From positions 1 through 64,000 of the forward strand of contig NZ_MKZO01000031.1 in assembly GCF_001941965.1 (NCBI RefSeq): a stretch of 64,000 bases of DNA, read 5' to 3'. Both the position numbers and the translations under genes were made by a program. The DNA comes from Pseudomonas putida (GTDB lineage: Bacteria; Pseudomonadota; Gammaproteobacteria; Pseudomonadales; Pseudomonadaceae). This document shows positions 9,359 to 17,309 of the stretch, in pieces. Below the pieces are notes generated by a model. That model made no database searches and was not told the origin of the DNA. It saw only the letters and a list, made by a program, of their open reading frames with translations. Numbering within the stretch: position 1 is the first letter of the stretch; each line of letters begins with the position of its first letter.

Positions 9359-10003
9359 CTATTTAGCGACCAGGCCCGGCGCCTCGTCCAGCAAGCGCCC
9401 CAACGCCGCCGCCAGCTCCCGCCCGCGAAACGGCTTGGCCAGCACCTCGAAGCCCTGCAACTGCTCCGGCGACAGGTTGGCGTAGCCGGTGATGATCAGC
9501 ACCGGCAATCCGGGCAGATGTTCACGCAGCTCCCGGGCCAATTCGACCCCGGCCTTGCCCGGCATCAACTGGTCGGTGACCAGGGCATCGACCTGCACGC
9601 CCTGGATAATCAACTGCAACGCGCTGCTCGCCGAATCCGCCTCGACAACCCGATAACCCAGCTCACGCAGTTGATGGGGATCGACCAGCAGCGCCGGCAA
9701 ACCCTCCTCAATGGCGATGACCACCTTGATCCGCGGCCCGAGAGAGCGCTCGATCAGCTCGCGCATACCATTGACCAGCGTCAGCAGGTCCACCGCCTGC
9801 GGTTTGAGGGTCTGCCGCCGGGCGAAACTGAGCAGGCGCCCGACCAGGCTGCGGGCCCGCTCTGCCGCATGCAGCGCGCCTTCGACCAGGGCCTGGGAGC
9901 GCTCGTCGGGCAAGCGTCGGCGGATCAGGTCAAGGGTGCCCATGATCGGTGTCAGCAGGTTGTTGAAGTCATGGGCGATCCCACCGCTCAGCTGGCCGAT
10001 TTC
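9359..10003 (-). pseudogene. Hybrid sensor histidine kinase remnant (ATPase domain deleted)
   Basis: The reading frame opens right after a TGA (10004-10006) with the H-box segment GQLSGGIAHDFNNLLTPIMG, continues through the rest of the HisKA dimerisation domain (FARRQTLKPQAVDL) and into the first bases of the ATPase domain (ALLVDPHQL). It then jumps directly into the middle of a receiver domain (RELGYRVVEADSASSALQLI) with its phospho-acceptor Asp (VDALVTDQLMPG) and Lys (VLAKPF). The N-terminal sensor, the N, G1, F and G2 boxes and the start of the receiver are absent. Such a protein could not autophosphorylate. The GTG/ATG-started fragment of about 194 residues might still be translated. Confidence 0.85.
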
Positions 10004-10070
10004 TCAGGGTTCGAGCGTTCAATGTAGGGTCAATCGCCAGGACATGGCACTCGAATCGCCAAGGAGCGCA

Positions 10071-10514
10071 ATGAACAGGCTTACCGCACCTCGCATCGCC
10101 CTCACCCTCGTCGCACTGGTCGGCCTGCTGCCGGTGACCCTGCTGTTCCTCTACGGTATCGTCGCCGTGTTCATTCCGATGGCATTCATCGAGCCGAACG
10201 TGCGCAGCGTCACCTGGGCCCTGGGGATCTGCGCCATTTCGTCCTTCAGCCTGTGGTCCGGGTGGCGCATTTATGCACTGGCCAAGGCCAGTGAGCCAGT
10301 GATGCCCAAGCGCTGGCTGCTGATTGCCGGCGGGGTGGCCTGCCTGGTGTGGAGCGTGGTGGTGGGTGGAGCCTTCTGGCCCGAGGTGCCGAAGATCACT
10401 GCGTTGTTCCTGATGCCGGGTGTCAGCACGAGTCTCATGCTGGGCGTCCTCCTGTGGCGCGAGCGCACTGCGGATCACTCCCGCGCCGCAGCAACCCGCC
10501 CTTCTCAGCCCTGA
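10071..10514 (+). CDS. Four-helix inner-membrane protein of unknown function
   Basis: 147 residues from the ATG at 10071, chosen because AAGGAG lies eight bases upstream. Four hydrophobic segments (near residues 10-35, 45-65, 80-100 and 110-130) separated by short polar loops indicate a polytopic membrane protein. I do not recognise the family. Its 3' end overlaps the converging gene at 10505 by ten bases. Confidence 0.75.
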   Translation: MNRLTAPRIALTLVALVGLLPVTLLFLYGIVAVFIPMAFIEPNVRSVTWALGICAISSFSLWSGWRIYALAKASEPVMPKRWLLIAGGVACLVWSVVVGGAFWPEVPKITALFLMPGVSTSLMLGVLLWRERTADHSRAAATRPSQP

Positions 10515-10687
10515 GCGTCGTTCGACTTTCTTGCTCGCAGCAGCGCAAAGAACACGTTTGGCGCCATCATGATCGCCAGCATGCCCCAGAAACCGACCTT
10601 GCCGGCGCCGTGCAACGCTGCGCCCAACGCGATGAACAGCATCAGCACGACAAAGCGCAGCGATACGAATTTTTCCAGGCCTCTCAT
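10505..10687 (-). CDS. Small two-helix membrane protein
   Basis: 60 residues with hydrophobic stretches FVVLMLFIALGAALHG and FWGMLAIMMAPNVFFALL and a basic C-terminus (RARKSN). GAGGAG lies a few bases before the ATG. Function unknown; converges on the preceding gene. Confidence 0.7.
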   Translation of the reverse strand: MRGLEKFVSLRFVVLMLFIALGAALHGAGKVGFWGMLAIMMAPNVFFALLRARKSNDAQG

Positions 10688-10806
10688 TTCAGGCTCCTCG
10701 TGGTCATGTGAACAAGGTCGCCGATGGTACAGGTTGCGCGCGCGCAGCGCTGCCCGCCGCCATTGCCGTCGCCCAGAGAACAGTTATTGAGCCGTGCCGC
10801 GATCAT

Positions 10807-10836
10807 TGTGGGAGCGGGTTCACCCGCGATTGCGAT
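10807..10836. repeat. Solitary REP of a second type
   Basis: TGTGGGAGCGGGTTCACCCG followed by CGATTGCGAT is a palindromic REP of a different Pseudomonas family from the REPINs at 6.3 and 9.3 kb. It sits in the otherwise empty 10688-10999 gap, where I see no gene. Confidence 0.75.
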
Positions 10837-10999
10837 GCTGAATTCACTACCGTAATCACGGGATTTATAACCAGGCGGATTACACGGCCGCCACGGCGGC
10901 TGATGATGGGTCGGTCTGTATTGCCAGTGCTCCATCGTTGAGCCATGTTTGCAGGTGACGGTTGTTTCCGTCGTGGTTTGCATCCATCAGGAGAACGAC

Positions 11000-11236
11000 A
11001 TGACTATTCGCAGCCTGGCGAAAAACCTGCCGGCGGATCCTGATAACGAGGGCTGTGTGCTGGGCTGGGGTGTCTTGCGGGACCGGCATCCGTGGCACTT
11101 CGTCGATGTCTATGCCGACCAGAAAACCGCCAGGGCCGAGGCGGATCGTCGGGGTGGGGATTACGTCGTAGAGTATGGTTCTCACCGACTTGGGACGGAT
11201 GAGTTTATCAGCGGCGTGACTGCGCCGGAGGGGTAA
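11000..11236 (+). CDS. Small conserved-looking hypothetical protein
   Basis: 78 residues from the ATG at 11000 (AGGAGAA just upstream). Soluble, with an aromatic/charged centre (GWGVLRDRHPWHFVDVYADQ). No domain recognised. Eight bases separate it from the next gene, so the two are probably co-transcribed. Confidence 0.7.
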   Translation: MTIRSLAKNLPADPDNEGCVLGWGVLRDRHPWHFVDVYADQKTARAEADRRGGDYVVEYGSHRLGTDEFISGVTAPEG

Positions 11237-11244
11237 CGAATAAC

Positions 11245-11451
11245 ATGAACTTCGACTGGCATGCCGGGCCCATCACTCGCACTACCCTGATCGACGCCCG
11301 TTACCGCAACACGCAGAAGGTCCGGCAGTTTCTGTTGGGCGAATGTGGCGAAGGGTTCAAGTTCGACCGGGCCTTCATGGCCTGGATCAAGAGTGGCGCG
11401 CCAGCCAATATGGGCGATGTCGCGGATGAATGGCTGCGCAGGCGCGGCTGA
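11245..11451 (+). CDS. DUF6434-like small protein
   Basis: 68 residues. The pattern FDWHAGPITRTTLIDARY...NTQKVRQFLLGECGEGFKFDR...MAWIKSGA matches what I know of DUF6434, which is often found alone or beside SAP-like domains. Function unknown. Confidence 0.75.
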   Translation: MNFDWHAGPITRTTLIDARYRNTQKVRQFLLGECGEGFKFDRAFMAWIKSGAPANMGDVADEWLRRRG

Positions 11452-11579
11452 GTAGTTTTGCGAGTAGTGGAGGCAACCCCTACTTCGCTCTGTATGTTCA
11501 AATTCCCCGCAGTCTGTGCCTATCGACAGAGCGGCGCCATCGGTATGGTTCGAGCCCCACTGTTTGCTACGAGAGTGTC

Positions 11580-11909
11580 ATGGAACTGACCGCAATTCCC
11601 TTTGCAACCACAGACTGGTCAACGATCGATGCCGTTGCTTATCCAGGCGAGACCGGTACGGCGTATTGGCGCACTTGCCAGTTTGGGGAAATACGGGTTC
11701 GCCTGGTTGAGTACAGCCCGGGCTATATGGCCGATCATTGGTGCCGGAAGGGTCATATTCTGCTCTGCCTCGAAGGGCAACTGGACACCGAACTGGAAGA
11801 TGGTCGCACTTTCACGCTCCACCCGGGCATGAGCTATCAGGTCGGCGACAACGCCGAGGCGCACCGTTCATCAACGCCTGTCGGCGCCAAACTCTTCATT
11901 GTGGACTGA
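11580..11909 (+). CDS. DHCW-motif cupin-fold protein
   Basis: 109 residues, a single cupin barrel. The tetrad ADHWCRKGHILLCLEGQL has the order D-H-W-C in place of the usual D-H-C-W, followed by a second cupin strand (TLHPGMSYQVGDNAEAHRSS) with a His. A small metal-binding or enzyme-like protein of unknown substrate. The ATG at 11580 is preferred to the in-frame opening at 11430 because family members start MELT(A)IPF. Three bases before the HIT gene, hence an operon. Confidence 0.75.
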   Translation: MELTAIPFATTDWSTIDAVAYPGETGTAYWRTCQFGEIRVRLVEYSPGYMADHWCRKGHILLCLEGQLDTELEDGRTFTLHPGMSYQVGDNAEAHRSSTPVGAKLFIVD

Positions 11910-11912
11910 CCC

Positions 11913-12347
11913 ATGTCTCTGATTACCCAACGTGTGGAAATGGCGCGCAACGGCACCAACGACAAAGTCATCTGCAGAATGCCCTCGGGCTGGGCGGTGA
12001 TGGGCGATTTGCAGTTTCTTGAGGGGTATTGCCTACTGCTGCCTGACCCTGTGGTACCCAGCCTCAACGATCTCGACACGGACGCCAGGGCCGCCTACCT
12101 CCTCGACATGGCCCGACTGGGCGATGCGCTGCTGCAGGTCACGGGTGCCGCGAGGATCAACTATGAAATCCTTGGAAACTCAGAGCCCGAGCTGCATTGC
12201 CACCTGTTTCCTCGCTTCGCCAACGAGCCGGATGAGAAACGCCGAATGCCTGCCTGGTTCTACGACTGGAAAACGGCGCCGCTGTATGTCGAGGAGAAGC
12301 ATGGAGGCATTCGAAGTGCGCTGGCTTTGGCACTTCAGGTGAAGTGA
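11913..12347 (+). CDS. HIT-like (histidine triad) protein
   Basis: 144 residues. ARINYEILGNSEPELHCHLF carries the triad region (H-x-H) of HIT hydrolases/transferases and is preceded by typical strands (GWAVMGDLQFLEGYCLLLPD). HIT proteins act on nucleotide phosphoramidates or dinucleotides; the substrate here is unknown. The third His position is replaced (HCHLFPR), so activity may be altered. Confidence 0.75.
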   Translation: MSLITQRVEMARNGTNDKVICRMPSGWAVMGDLQFLEGYCLLLPDPVVPSLNDLDTDARAAYLLDMARLGDALLQVTGAARINYEILGNSEPELHCHLFPRFANEPDEKRRMPAWFYDWKTAPLYVEEKHGGIRSALALALQVK

Positions 12348-12505
12348 TCGCCCTGTTTGAGCCGGGCGCATCACATTGCTTTCTCTTTTCGGCCCCCTTT
12401 TCCAGGGTTAGCGTTTTCCGATCGCTCCGGGCATGCAGCCACTCGTAAACAACACGGCAGCAGGCCCAATGAGCCAGCTCCCATGGACGCCCCGCCGTCA
12501 TTCAA

Positions 12506-13783
12506 TCAATTGCAGCGAACGGTCCACAACTGATCAAGCCTGGTCGTGTACGACGGGCTCAGCATGTCCCGCCTCATGCCCCAGTCCGGTGCCAATGGCA
12601 CGCTGGCGGCGCGCATGGTCCCCCGGCCCCAACGTCCGTTGATAGTGTCCATTACCTGCATCAGTCGATCGCAGGACAGCGTCTGCCTTGCCGCGAACAG
12701 GTCCTCCGAAAACGCTCCCGGCTGGCGCAGATCGACGAGCAGCACCTCGGCCTTGCTGTATCGATAGCCGGGCCGGTAGATCTGCTCCAGCGCCTTGCCC
12801 GCGAGTCGCGTCAGCAGCAAGGTGTCATTGGTGGGGTACGGCAGCTCCACCAAGGCACCCTGGGCATGGTGCGCCTCATCGGGATTGAACATGCCGGTGC
12901 GAATGCTCACCCGCATGCGCTTGCACAGCGAGCCCTGGGCCCGGAGCTTTTCCGCGGCACGCCCCACATAGGTAGCCACGGCCTGCCGAATGGGCTCGAT
13001 CTCGCTCAGGCGCTTGCCGAACATTCTGCTGCAGCAGATCTCCTGCTTCGCAGGTTCCACCTCCTCAAGTTCCAGGCAAGGCGTACCGGCGAGTTCACGG
13101 GCCGTCTTTTCAACGACCACGCTGAATGTCTCGCGCAACAGCCGCGGATCGGCCCTGGCCAGGTCCATGGCGGTCCGGATCCCCATGCCTGCGAGGTGTG
13201 CATTCATGCGCTTGCCGATGCCCCATACCTCTTTGACCTCGGTGTTGCGCAGCACCCAGTCACGCTGAAAATCAGCGGTTATATCCACCACCCCGCCGGT
13301 GTGCGCGAGCAAGCGCTTGGCGGTGTGGTTGGCCAGCTTGGCCAGGGTCTTGGTCCGGGCGATTCCCACCCCGACAGGAATACCGGTGCATTGCAGGACC
13401 CGCGATCGAAGCTGACGACCAAACACGCTCAGATCACCCGCGATACCCGTCAGGTCGGCAAAGCATTCGTCGATGCTATAGACCTCGGCGCTCGGCACCC
13501 TCGACTCGATCAGCGTCATCACCCGTTCGCTCATGTCGCCATACAGCGCGTAGTTGCTGCTGAACGCCACGATGCCGTGCCGGCGCAGTTTTTCCCTGGC
13601 CTGGAAGTATGGCTCGCCCATCTTCACGAACGGCTTGGCATCGTAGCTTCGCGCGATCACGCAACCGTCGTTGTTGCTCAGCACCACGATAGGGGTCCTG
13701 GCCAGGTCCGGCCTGAACACGCGCTCGCAGCTTGCATAGAACGCGTTGCAATCGATCAGCGCAAACACCTGGTCACTGCGCAT
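12506..13783 (-). CDS. umuC: UmuC-type Y-family translesion DNA polymerase
   Basis: Catalytic subunit of DNA polymerase V, 425 residues from the ATG at 13783 (reading MRSDQVFALIDCNAFYASCE). The metal-binding carboxylates are visible: Asp in ALIDCNAFYAS, and Asp-Glu in EVYSIDECFAD. Little-finger domain and a UmuC-type C-terminus (LLVDLRQPGAFSEDLF) follow. It overlaps the end of umuD by 11 bases, so the two are translationally coupled and share the LexA box at 14222. Confidence 0.95.
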   Translation of the reverse strand: MRSDQVFALIDCNAFYASCERVFRPDLARTPIVVLSNNDGCVIARSYDAKPFVKMGEPYFQAREKLRRHGIVAFSSNYALYGDMSERVMTLIESRVPSAEVYSIDECFADLTGIAGDLSVFGRQLRSRVLQCTGIPVGVGIARTKTLAKLANHTAKRLLAHTGGVVDITADFQRDWVLRNTEVKEVWGIGKRMNAHLAGMGIRTAMDLARADPRLLRETFSVVVEKTARELAGTPCLELEEVEPAKQEICCSRMFGKRLSEIEPIRQAVATYVGRAAEKLRAQGSLCKRMRVSIRTGMFNPDEAHHAQGALVELPYPTNDTLLLTRLAGKALEQIYRPGYRYSKAEVLLVDLRQPGAFSEDLFAARQTLSCDRLMQVMDTINGRWGRGTMRAASVPLAPDWGMRRDMLSPSYTTRLDQLWTVRCN

Positions 13784-14201
13784 GGTCGCGCACGCTATAG
13801 CGAACGACACCCCAGATCAGCAATTCGTCGCCTTCCAGAATGTAGCGGGTCGGGTACTTGACGTTCTCCGACTTGAGCATCACCACCCCGTCGCGCCGAT
13901 AAAGGCGCTTGCACACCGGCTCGCTGTTCACGGCAGCAATGACGATATCGTCGTGCTCGGCCTCGCGGCCGCGGTCGACGATGACCAGATCGCCCGAGTA
14001 GATACCGGCGCCTTCCATGCTGTCGCCTTCAACCTTCACCACATACACATGGGGCGCGCGGATATCGAACAACTCATCGAGCGAGATATGGCCTTCAAGA
14101 TGATCGGCCGCAGGCGACGGAAAACCCGCCGGAACACGGAAGGAATACAGCGGAAGGGATTCGGTACCGCCGGTCGGCGTACCCAGGATGGTGATAGTCA
14201 T
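13773..14201 (-). CDS. umuD: UmuD-type self-cleaving SOS mutagenesis protein
   Basis: 142 residues from the ATG at 14201. Peptidase S24 signature: cleavage site Ala25-Gly26 (RVPAGFPSP), nucleophile Ser61 (VEGDSMEGAG), general base Lys98 (EPVCKRLYRR). The spacing matches E. coli UmuD (24-25, 60, 97). RecA filaments trigger cleavage to UmuD', the form that activates UmuC. The start lies 20 bases from a LexA box. Confidence 0.95.
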   Translation of the reverse strand: MTITILGTPTGGTESLPLYSFRVPAGFPSPAADHLEGHISLDELFDIRAPHVYVVKVEGDSMEGAGIYSGDLVIVDRGREAEHDDIVIAAVNSEPVCKRLYRRDGVVMLKSENVKYPTRYILEGDELLIWGVVRYSVRDHAQ

Positions 14202-14221
14202 GATTGCGGGCTCGATGCAAA

Positions 14222-14237
14222 CTGTATGCATATACAG
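14222..14237. promoter_or_regulatory. LexA (SOS) box shared by umuDC and the SRAP gene
   Basis: CTGTATGCATATACAG fits the CTGT-N8-ACAG consensus. It lies between the divergent umuD and SRAP starts, so one site can repress both. Confidence 0.9.
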
Positions 14238-14302
14238 TTAATCCGGCGTAAATCGCCCGGTCAATGACGCGTAGGAAATTTCTGACAAACGAGGTAATGG
14301 CC

Positions 14303-14992
14303 ATGTGTGGCAGGTACTCGCTCTACGAGTCGATGGACCACTATCTGCGCCAGCTGTCGCTCGACCTGGTCGTGATCGATGGCTACGACCATGAGCCGAT
14401 CGAGCGCTACAACGTCGCACCGGGTACAAAGGTCGAGATCATCACCCCGGCTGCGGGTGGCGTCAGGGTCGACAAGGTGAAATGGGGATGGGCGCCGTTC
14501 TGGGCGAAGGGCACGCGGCCGGATCCGATCAATGCCCGGGCCGAGACGGTCATGACGGGGAAGTTCTTCAAGGCATTGTGGCCCAATGGGCGGGCGCTGG
14601 TGCCGGCGAATGGGTGGTTCGAGTGGACTGCGGATGCGCAGGATGTGAAGCGCAAGCAGCCCTACTACATCACGCCGGTGGACGGTGCACCATTGTATTT
14701 CGCGGCGTTGGCGCACGTTCATTCAGGGCTTGAGGCTGACGAGCAGGACGGGTTTGTGATCATCACCGCTGAAGCTGATCGAGGGCTGGTGGATATTCAT
14801 GAGCGCAAGCCGTTGGTGCTGACGGCGGCTATGGCGGTGGAATGGCTTGATCCTGGTACTGCGCCTGGGCGAGCGGCTGAAATCGTGCGGGAGGGCTGCA
14901 GGCCGGCAGAGGATTTTCGCTGGTTTGCGGTGGGCAGGGGTGTCGGTAACGTCCGCAATCAGGGGGGCGAGCTGATCAGGCCCTTGGGGTAA
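14303..14992 (+). CDS. yedK: SRAP (YedK/HMCES-type) abasic-site DNA-protein crosslinker, host copy
   Basis: 229 residues. The start is fixed by the chemistry: Cys must be residue 2 (MCGRYSL) because its free amino group and thiol form the thiazolidine crosslink with abasic sites in single-stranded DNA. The family residues are present: RYNVAP, KWGWAPFW, INARAE (Asn/Glu), NGWFEW (Glu) and VDIHERKPLVL (His). GAGG lies eight bases before the ATG. Divergent from umuDC across a LexA box, so likely SOS-induced. Confidence 0.93.
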   Translation: MCGRYSLYESMDHYLRQLSLDLVVIDGYDHEPIERYNVAPGTKVEIITPAAGGVRVDKVKWGWAPFWAKGTRPDPINARAETVMTGKFFKALWPNGRALVPANGWFEWTADAQDVKRKQPYYITPVDGAPLYFAALAHVHSGLEADEQDGFVIITAEADRGLVDIHERKPLVLTAAMAVEWLDPGTAPGRAAEIVREGCRPAEDFRWFAVGRGVGNVRNQGGELIRPLG

Positions 14993-15058
14993 TGCGCTCC
15001 GATCGGGTATTGATGGAGTGGCTTGAACGGCCTTTCAAGGCTTAATTGCTGTTCCCTG

Positions 15059-15421
15059 TTACTCGCCGCCGGGAGAGAACTCCGGATAGGCGTGATCAAC
15101 GCAGATCGCCATATTCTTCAGGGCGAAATTCGGGCAGTTCGCCCACAGGCATTTCGTCCGATCCTCACCACCATGGAAACGGATGAAGAAATCGCGCCTG
15201 AGGGGCAAATCATTGAAGGTAGCCCAGTGGTCTGGATGCTCGACCTTGATTGCCAGGTCTGACCTGCCATCGGTATCGATCTGCCAATGAGTTCCGCAGC
15301 TTCGGCACTGGTACAAATTGAGGTCGGGGCGTTGGCTGATGAACGCACAGCCCCTGCAAAACGCCTCTTCCGACTCACCGAAGCTGACGCAACTCTCTGC
15401 GCTCAAACAGCTACACGACAT
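15059..15421 (-). CDS. Cysteine-rich putative zinc-binding protein
   Basis: 120 residues with several Cys/His ligands (FCRGCAF, LYQCRSCGTHW, CLWANC, CVDHAY). This suggests one or two small zinc-ribbon units. No function recognised. An 18-base hairpin just right of the upstream SRAP gene (near 15022-15039) separates it from that converging gene. Confidence 0.6.
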   Translation of the reverse strand: MSCSCLSAESCVSFGESEEAFCRGCAFISQRPDLNLYQCRSCGTHWQIDTDGRSDLAIKVEHPDHWATFNDLPLRRDFFIRFHGGEDRTKCLWANCPNFALKNMAICVDHAYPEFSPGGE

Positions 15422-15510
15422 ACGAACTTAACCCTCGCAAAACTTCATTTCGGCCACCGGACCTACAGCGTGCTGCTGGAATCACCTATGTCCCGCAGGA
15501 CCTGTGACGA

Positions 15511-15729
15511 CTACAGCATCTGGAACTGTTGCAGCGCCACCATCATGGCAATCACCAAGACAGCCATGCCTGCCCCGATTGTCCAGTTCGACTCGGGCGT
15601 ATCCTTGAACCACATGCCCTTTCTGGGGTAGCGCCCCCAGGTGACCAGCTTGACGATCGGCCAACCGATCGGAAAGAAAACGGCTGCCGCCACTGGGGCC
15701 AGCACGTAGGTCATCAACAAGTCCAGCAC
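15511..15729 (-). CDS. Small two-helix membrane protein (start uncertain)
   Basis: With the GTG at 15729 (GGGAT upstream) it has 72 residues and two hydrophobic segments (LMTYVLAPVAAAVFFPIGWP and IGAGMAVLVIAMMVALQQF) around a basic loop. A longer frame reaches an ATG at 15861, but that would run into the control region of the divergent gene. Function unknown. Confidence 0.55.
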   Translation of the reverse strand: MLDLLMTYVLAPVAAAVFFPIGWPIVKLVTWGRYPRKGMWFKDTPESNWTIGAGMAVLVIAMMVALQQFQML

Positions 15730-15859
15730 TCTGGTTCCATCCCGGGATATTCGATCCTGGGTAAGCGTAACCCAGTGGACGCATATCGTGCGATGACGCA
15801 GCCGCGCCCCGGCGATTCGGTCTAGGATAGAAGCTCCAACCCAAGGAATGAGGTCCAAC

Positions 15860-16075
15860 ATGAAGCTCACGGTCACCAGCATCTCCGTCACAGACGAGTC
15901 CGATGATGAAAAGCTGCAGTTGGTATCGAGCCACGTAGATCTCGATTTTGATGTCGATGGGTGTTATGGGGGAGCGGGAATCGGGATTAACTTCGAGGTT
16001 GAGGGTGCTAGTGAAATGAGTTATGCGCAGCTTGAGAAGCTGGTGTTGGAGAAGGTGCGGGGGGTGTTGAAGTAA
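15860..16075 (+). CDS. Small acidic hypothetical protein
   Basis: 71 residues from the ATG at 15860, preceded by AAGGAATGAGGT. Beta-rich, Asp/Glu/Gly-rich middle and an amphipathic C-terminal helix. No family recognised. Confidence 0.65.
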   Translation: MKLTVTSISVTDESDDEKLQLVSSHVDLDFDVDGCYGGAGIGINFEVEGASEMSYAQLEKLVLEKVRGVLK

Positions 16076-16163
16076 GGTTGGCCGGTTCGGCACGCTGTTG
16101 CCGCGCTTCCCGCCATACCAAGGGGACCCATACCAAGGGGACCGACCCTCTTCAAAGTTTTCG

Positions 16164-16424
16164 CTAATCAGGAAAACGACCGTTTTCGTACTCCTCAAGC
16201 GGCAACCCTGACTCAGAGCCCACGACGACGCCGGTCAATCCGCAGTGAGGACAACAAGCATGCTTCTCCAGATACCATTTCGTGATCTGGCTTGGCAGAG
16301 ACCATTGGCCACAAGCGCTGCAAATGCATCTATCGCTGGCACCAATCTCTTCCCGATTGTTCCAACCGTGATCATCGGCTGACTCATCTAGCCACTGCAA
16401 ACGCGCCTTGGTTACCTCATCCAT
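16164..16424 (-). CDS. Small protein with zinc-ribbon pattern
   Basis: 86 residues with CICSACGQW and CCPHCGL, two Cys knuckles 28 residues apart, so a probable single zinc ribbon. The ATG at 16424 has AAGGAAGAG about 12 bases upstream. Last host gene before the tRNA-Cys terminator and attL. Confidence 0.65.
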   Translation of the reverse strand: MDEVTKARLQWLDESADDHGWNNREEIGASDRCICSACGQWSLPSQITKWYLEKHACCPHCGLTGVVVGSESGLPLEEYENGRFPD

Positions 16425-16543
16425 ATAGTCGCTGTACTCTTCCTTAAATATGACATCGCCGCTGATATCCGGCCAGGAACCTACAGGCGCCAGGGTGAGA
16501 ACGACTCTAGTTCAGGACTTCCAGATTATCCCGCGCAAACTAA

Positions 16544-16575
16544 AAAGCCCCGCAGACCGTAATCTGCGGGGCTTT
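16544..16575 (-). terminator. tRNA-Cys terminator
   Basis: AAAGCCCCGCAGA and TCTGCGGGGCTTT form a 13-bp stem, followed on the minus strand by a T run. It lies six bases past the 3' CCA of the tRNA-Cys remnant and is therefore the host terminator of that tRNA. Confidence 0.85.
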
Positions 16576-16581
16576 GAATAG

Positions 16582-16629
16582 TGGAGGCCGAGGTCGGAAT
16601 CGAACCGGCGTAGACGGATTTGCAATCCG
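16582..16629 (-). other. attL: displaced 3' half of tRNA-Cys(GCA)
   Basis: On the minus strand these 48 bases read as the 3' part of a Pseudomonas tRNA-Cys: CGGATTGCAAATCCG (anticodon GCA with 3' stem), the variable region, T-arm GCCGGTTCGATTCCGAC, acceptor CTCGGCC and TCCA. Identity stops at 16630; the 5' acceptor strand (GGCCGAG expected) and proper D-arm are absent. This is what remains on the side away from the regenerated gene when a phage integrates inside a tRNA. The intact tRNA-Cys should lie at the right end of the prophage, outside the window. Confidence 0.85.
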
Positions 16630-16842
16630 ATGGTGAAAGCCGCGCTTTACGCTGCCATTGAGCGATTAACCGTTCCAAAACTTTCTGGATTTTCCTATCG
16701 CGCAGCCCGCATTCTACAAGGCTCGACCTCTCAATTTTGGAACTGATTTTCACCCCTCCTCTCGGCGTTCTGCCGAACAAAATCCCCTTCCCGAAGCTAC
16801 ACCTCGTCGGCCCGCACTGGCCTCATCGCCTCCCACGAAATA

Positions 16843-16858
16843 CTGTATATACATACAG
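16843..16858. promoter_or_regulatory. LexA (SOS) box of the phage SRAP operon
   Basis: CTGTATATACATACAG fits CTGT-N8-ACAG and lies 18 bases before the ATG at 16877. It would put the two following phage genes under host SOS control, independently of CI. Confidence 0.88.
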
Positions 16859-16876
16859 CAATCCGAGCCGACGCAC

Positions 16877-17281
16877 ATGAACGACTACGACATTGACACG
16901 ACCGGCTTCGAGCTCGGATCACCCACCTACATCGAAACGCTTAAGCATCAAAGCGGCATGCTCTGCGCTGAGATCCACCGCCTCCAACTGGAGCTGGCCC
17001 ACACAAAGGAGCTCGTCAAGACCCTGGTCGAGATCAATCAGGAGCTGAACGACAGGATCACCGCCGAGTACAGGCGGGCGAATGCCGCATACGTGGACTA
17101 CGTAAACCTCTACAACTACGCCAGATGGAGCTATGGGATCGACTTGGCTCGGGACGACGAGGAGCGCGAGCGCGCTCGACGCCTAAATGAGCGATTGAAG
17201 GACAAGGTCCGGGCGTCGATTGACGAGCCGATGCGGCGGCCATCATTGCCGAGACCTCATGGACTGATGCCGGACAGCTAA
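16877..17281 (+). CDS. Phage coiled-coil protein under LexA control
   Basis: 134 residues. The middle (about 25-65) is a probable coiled coil (MLCAEIHRLQLELAHTKELV...INQELNDRI), followed by a Tyr-rich and then a strongly charged C-terminal part. Function unknown; first gene after the LexA box and 28 bases before the phage SRAP gene. Confidence 0.75.
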   Translation: MNDYDIDTTGFELGSPTYIETLKHQSGMLCAEIHRLQLELAHTKELVKTLVEINQELNDRITAEYRRANAAYVDYVNLYNYARWSYGIDLARDDEERERARRLNERLKDKVRASIDEPMRRPSLPRPHGLMPDS

Positions 17282-17309
17282 GCTGAGTGCTCTGCCAGAG
17301 GATTTGATG

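Noticed and set aside
16114..16143. Tandem duplication of CATACCAAGGGGACC
   Set aside because: A single 15-base duplication between two small genes; no promoter, hairpin or mobile-element feature attached.
16582..16660. A complete tRNA-Cys gene
   Set aside because: Anticodon and T-arms are right, but the 5' acceptor strand is missing and about 20 extra bases separate the D-arm-like hairpin from the anticodon stem.
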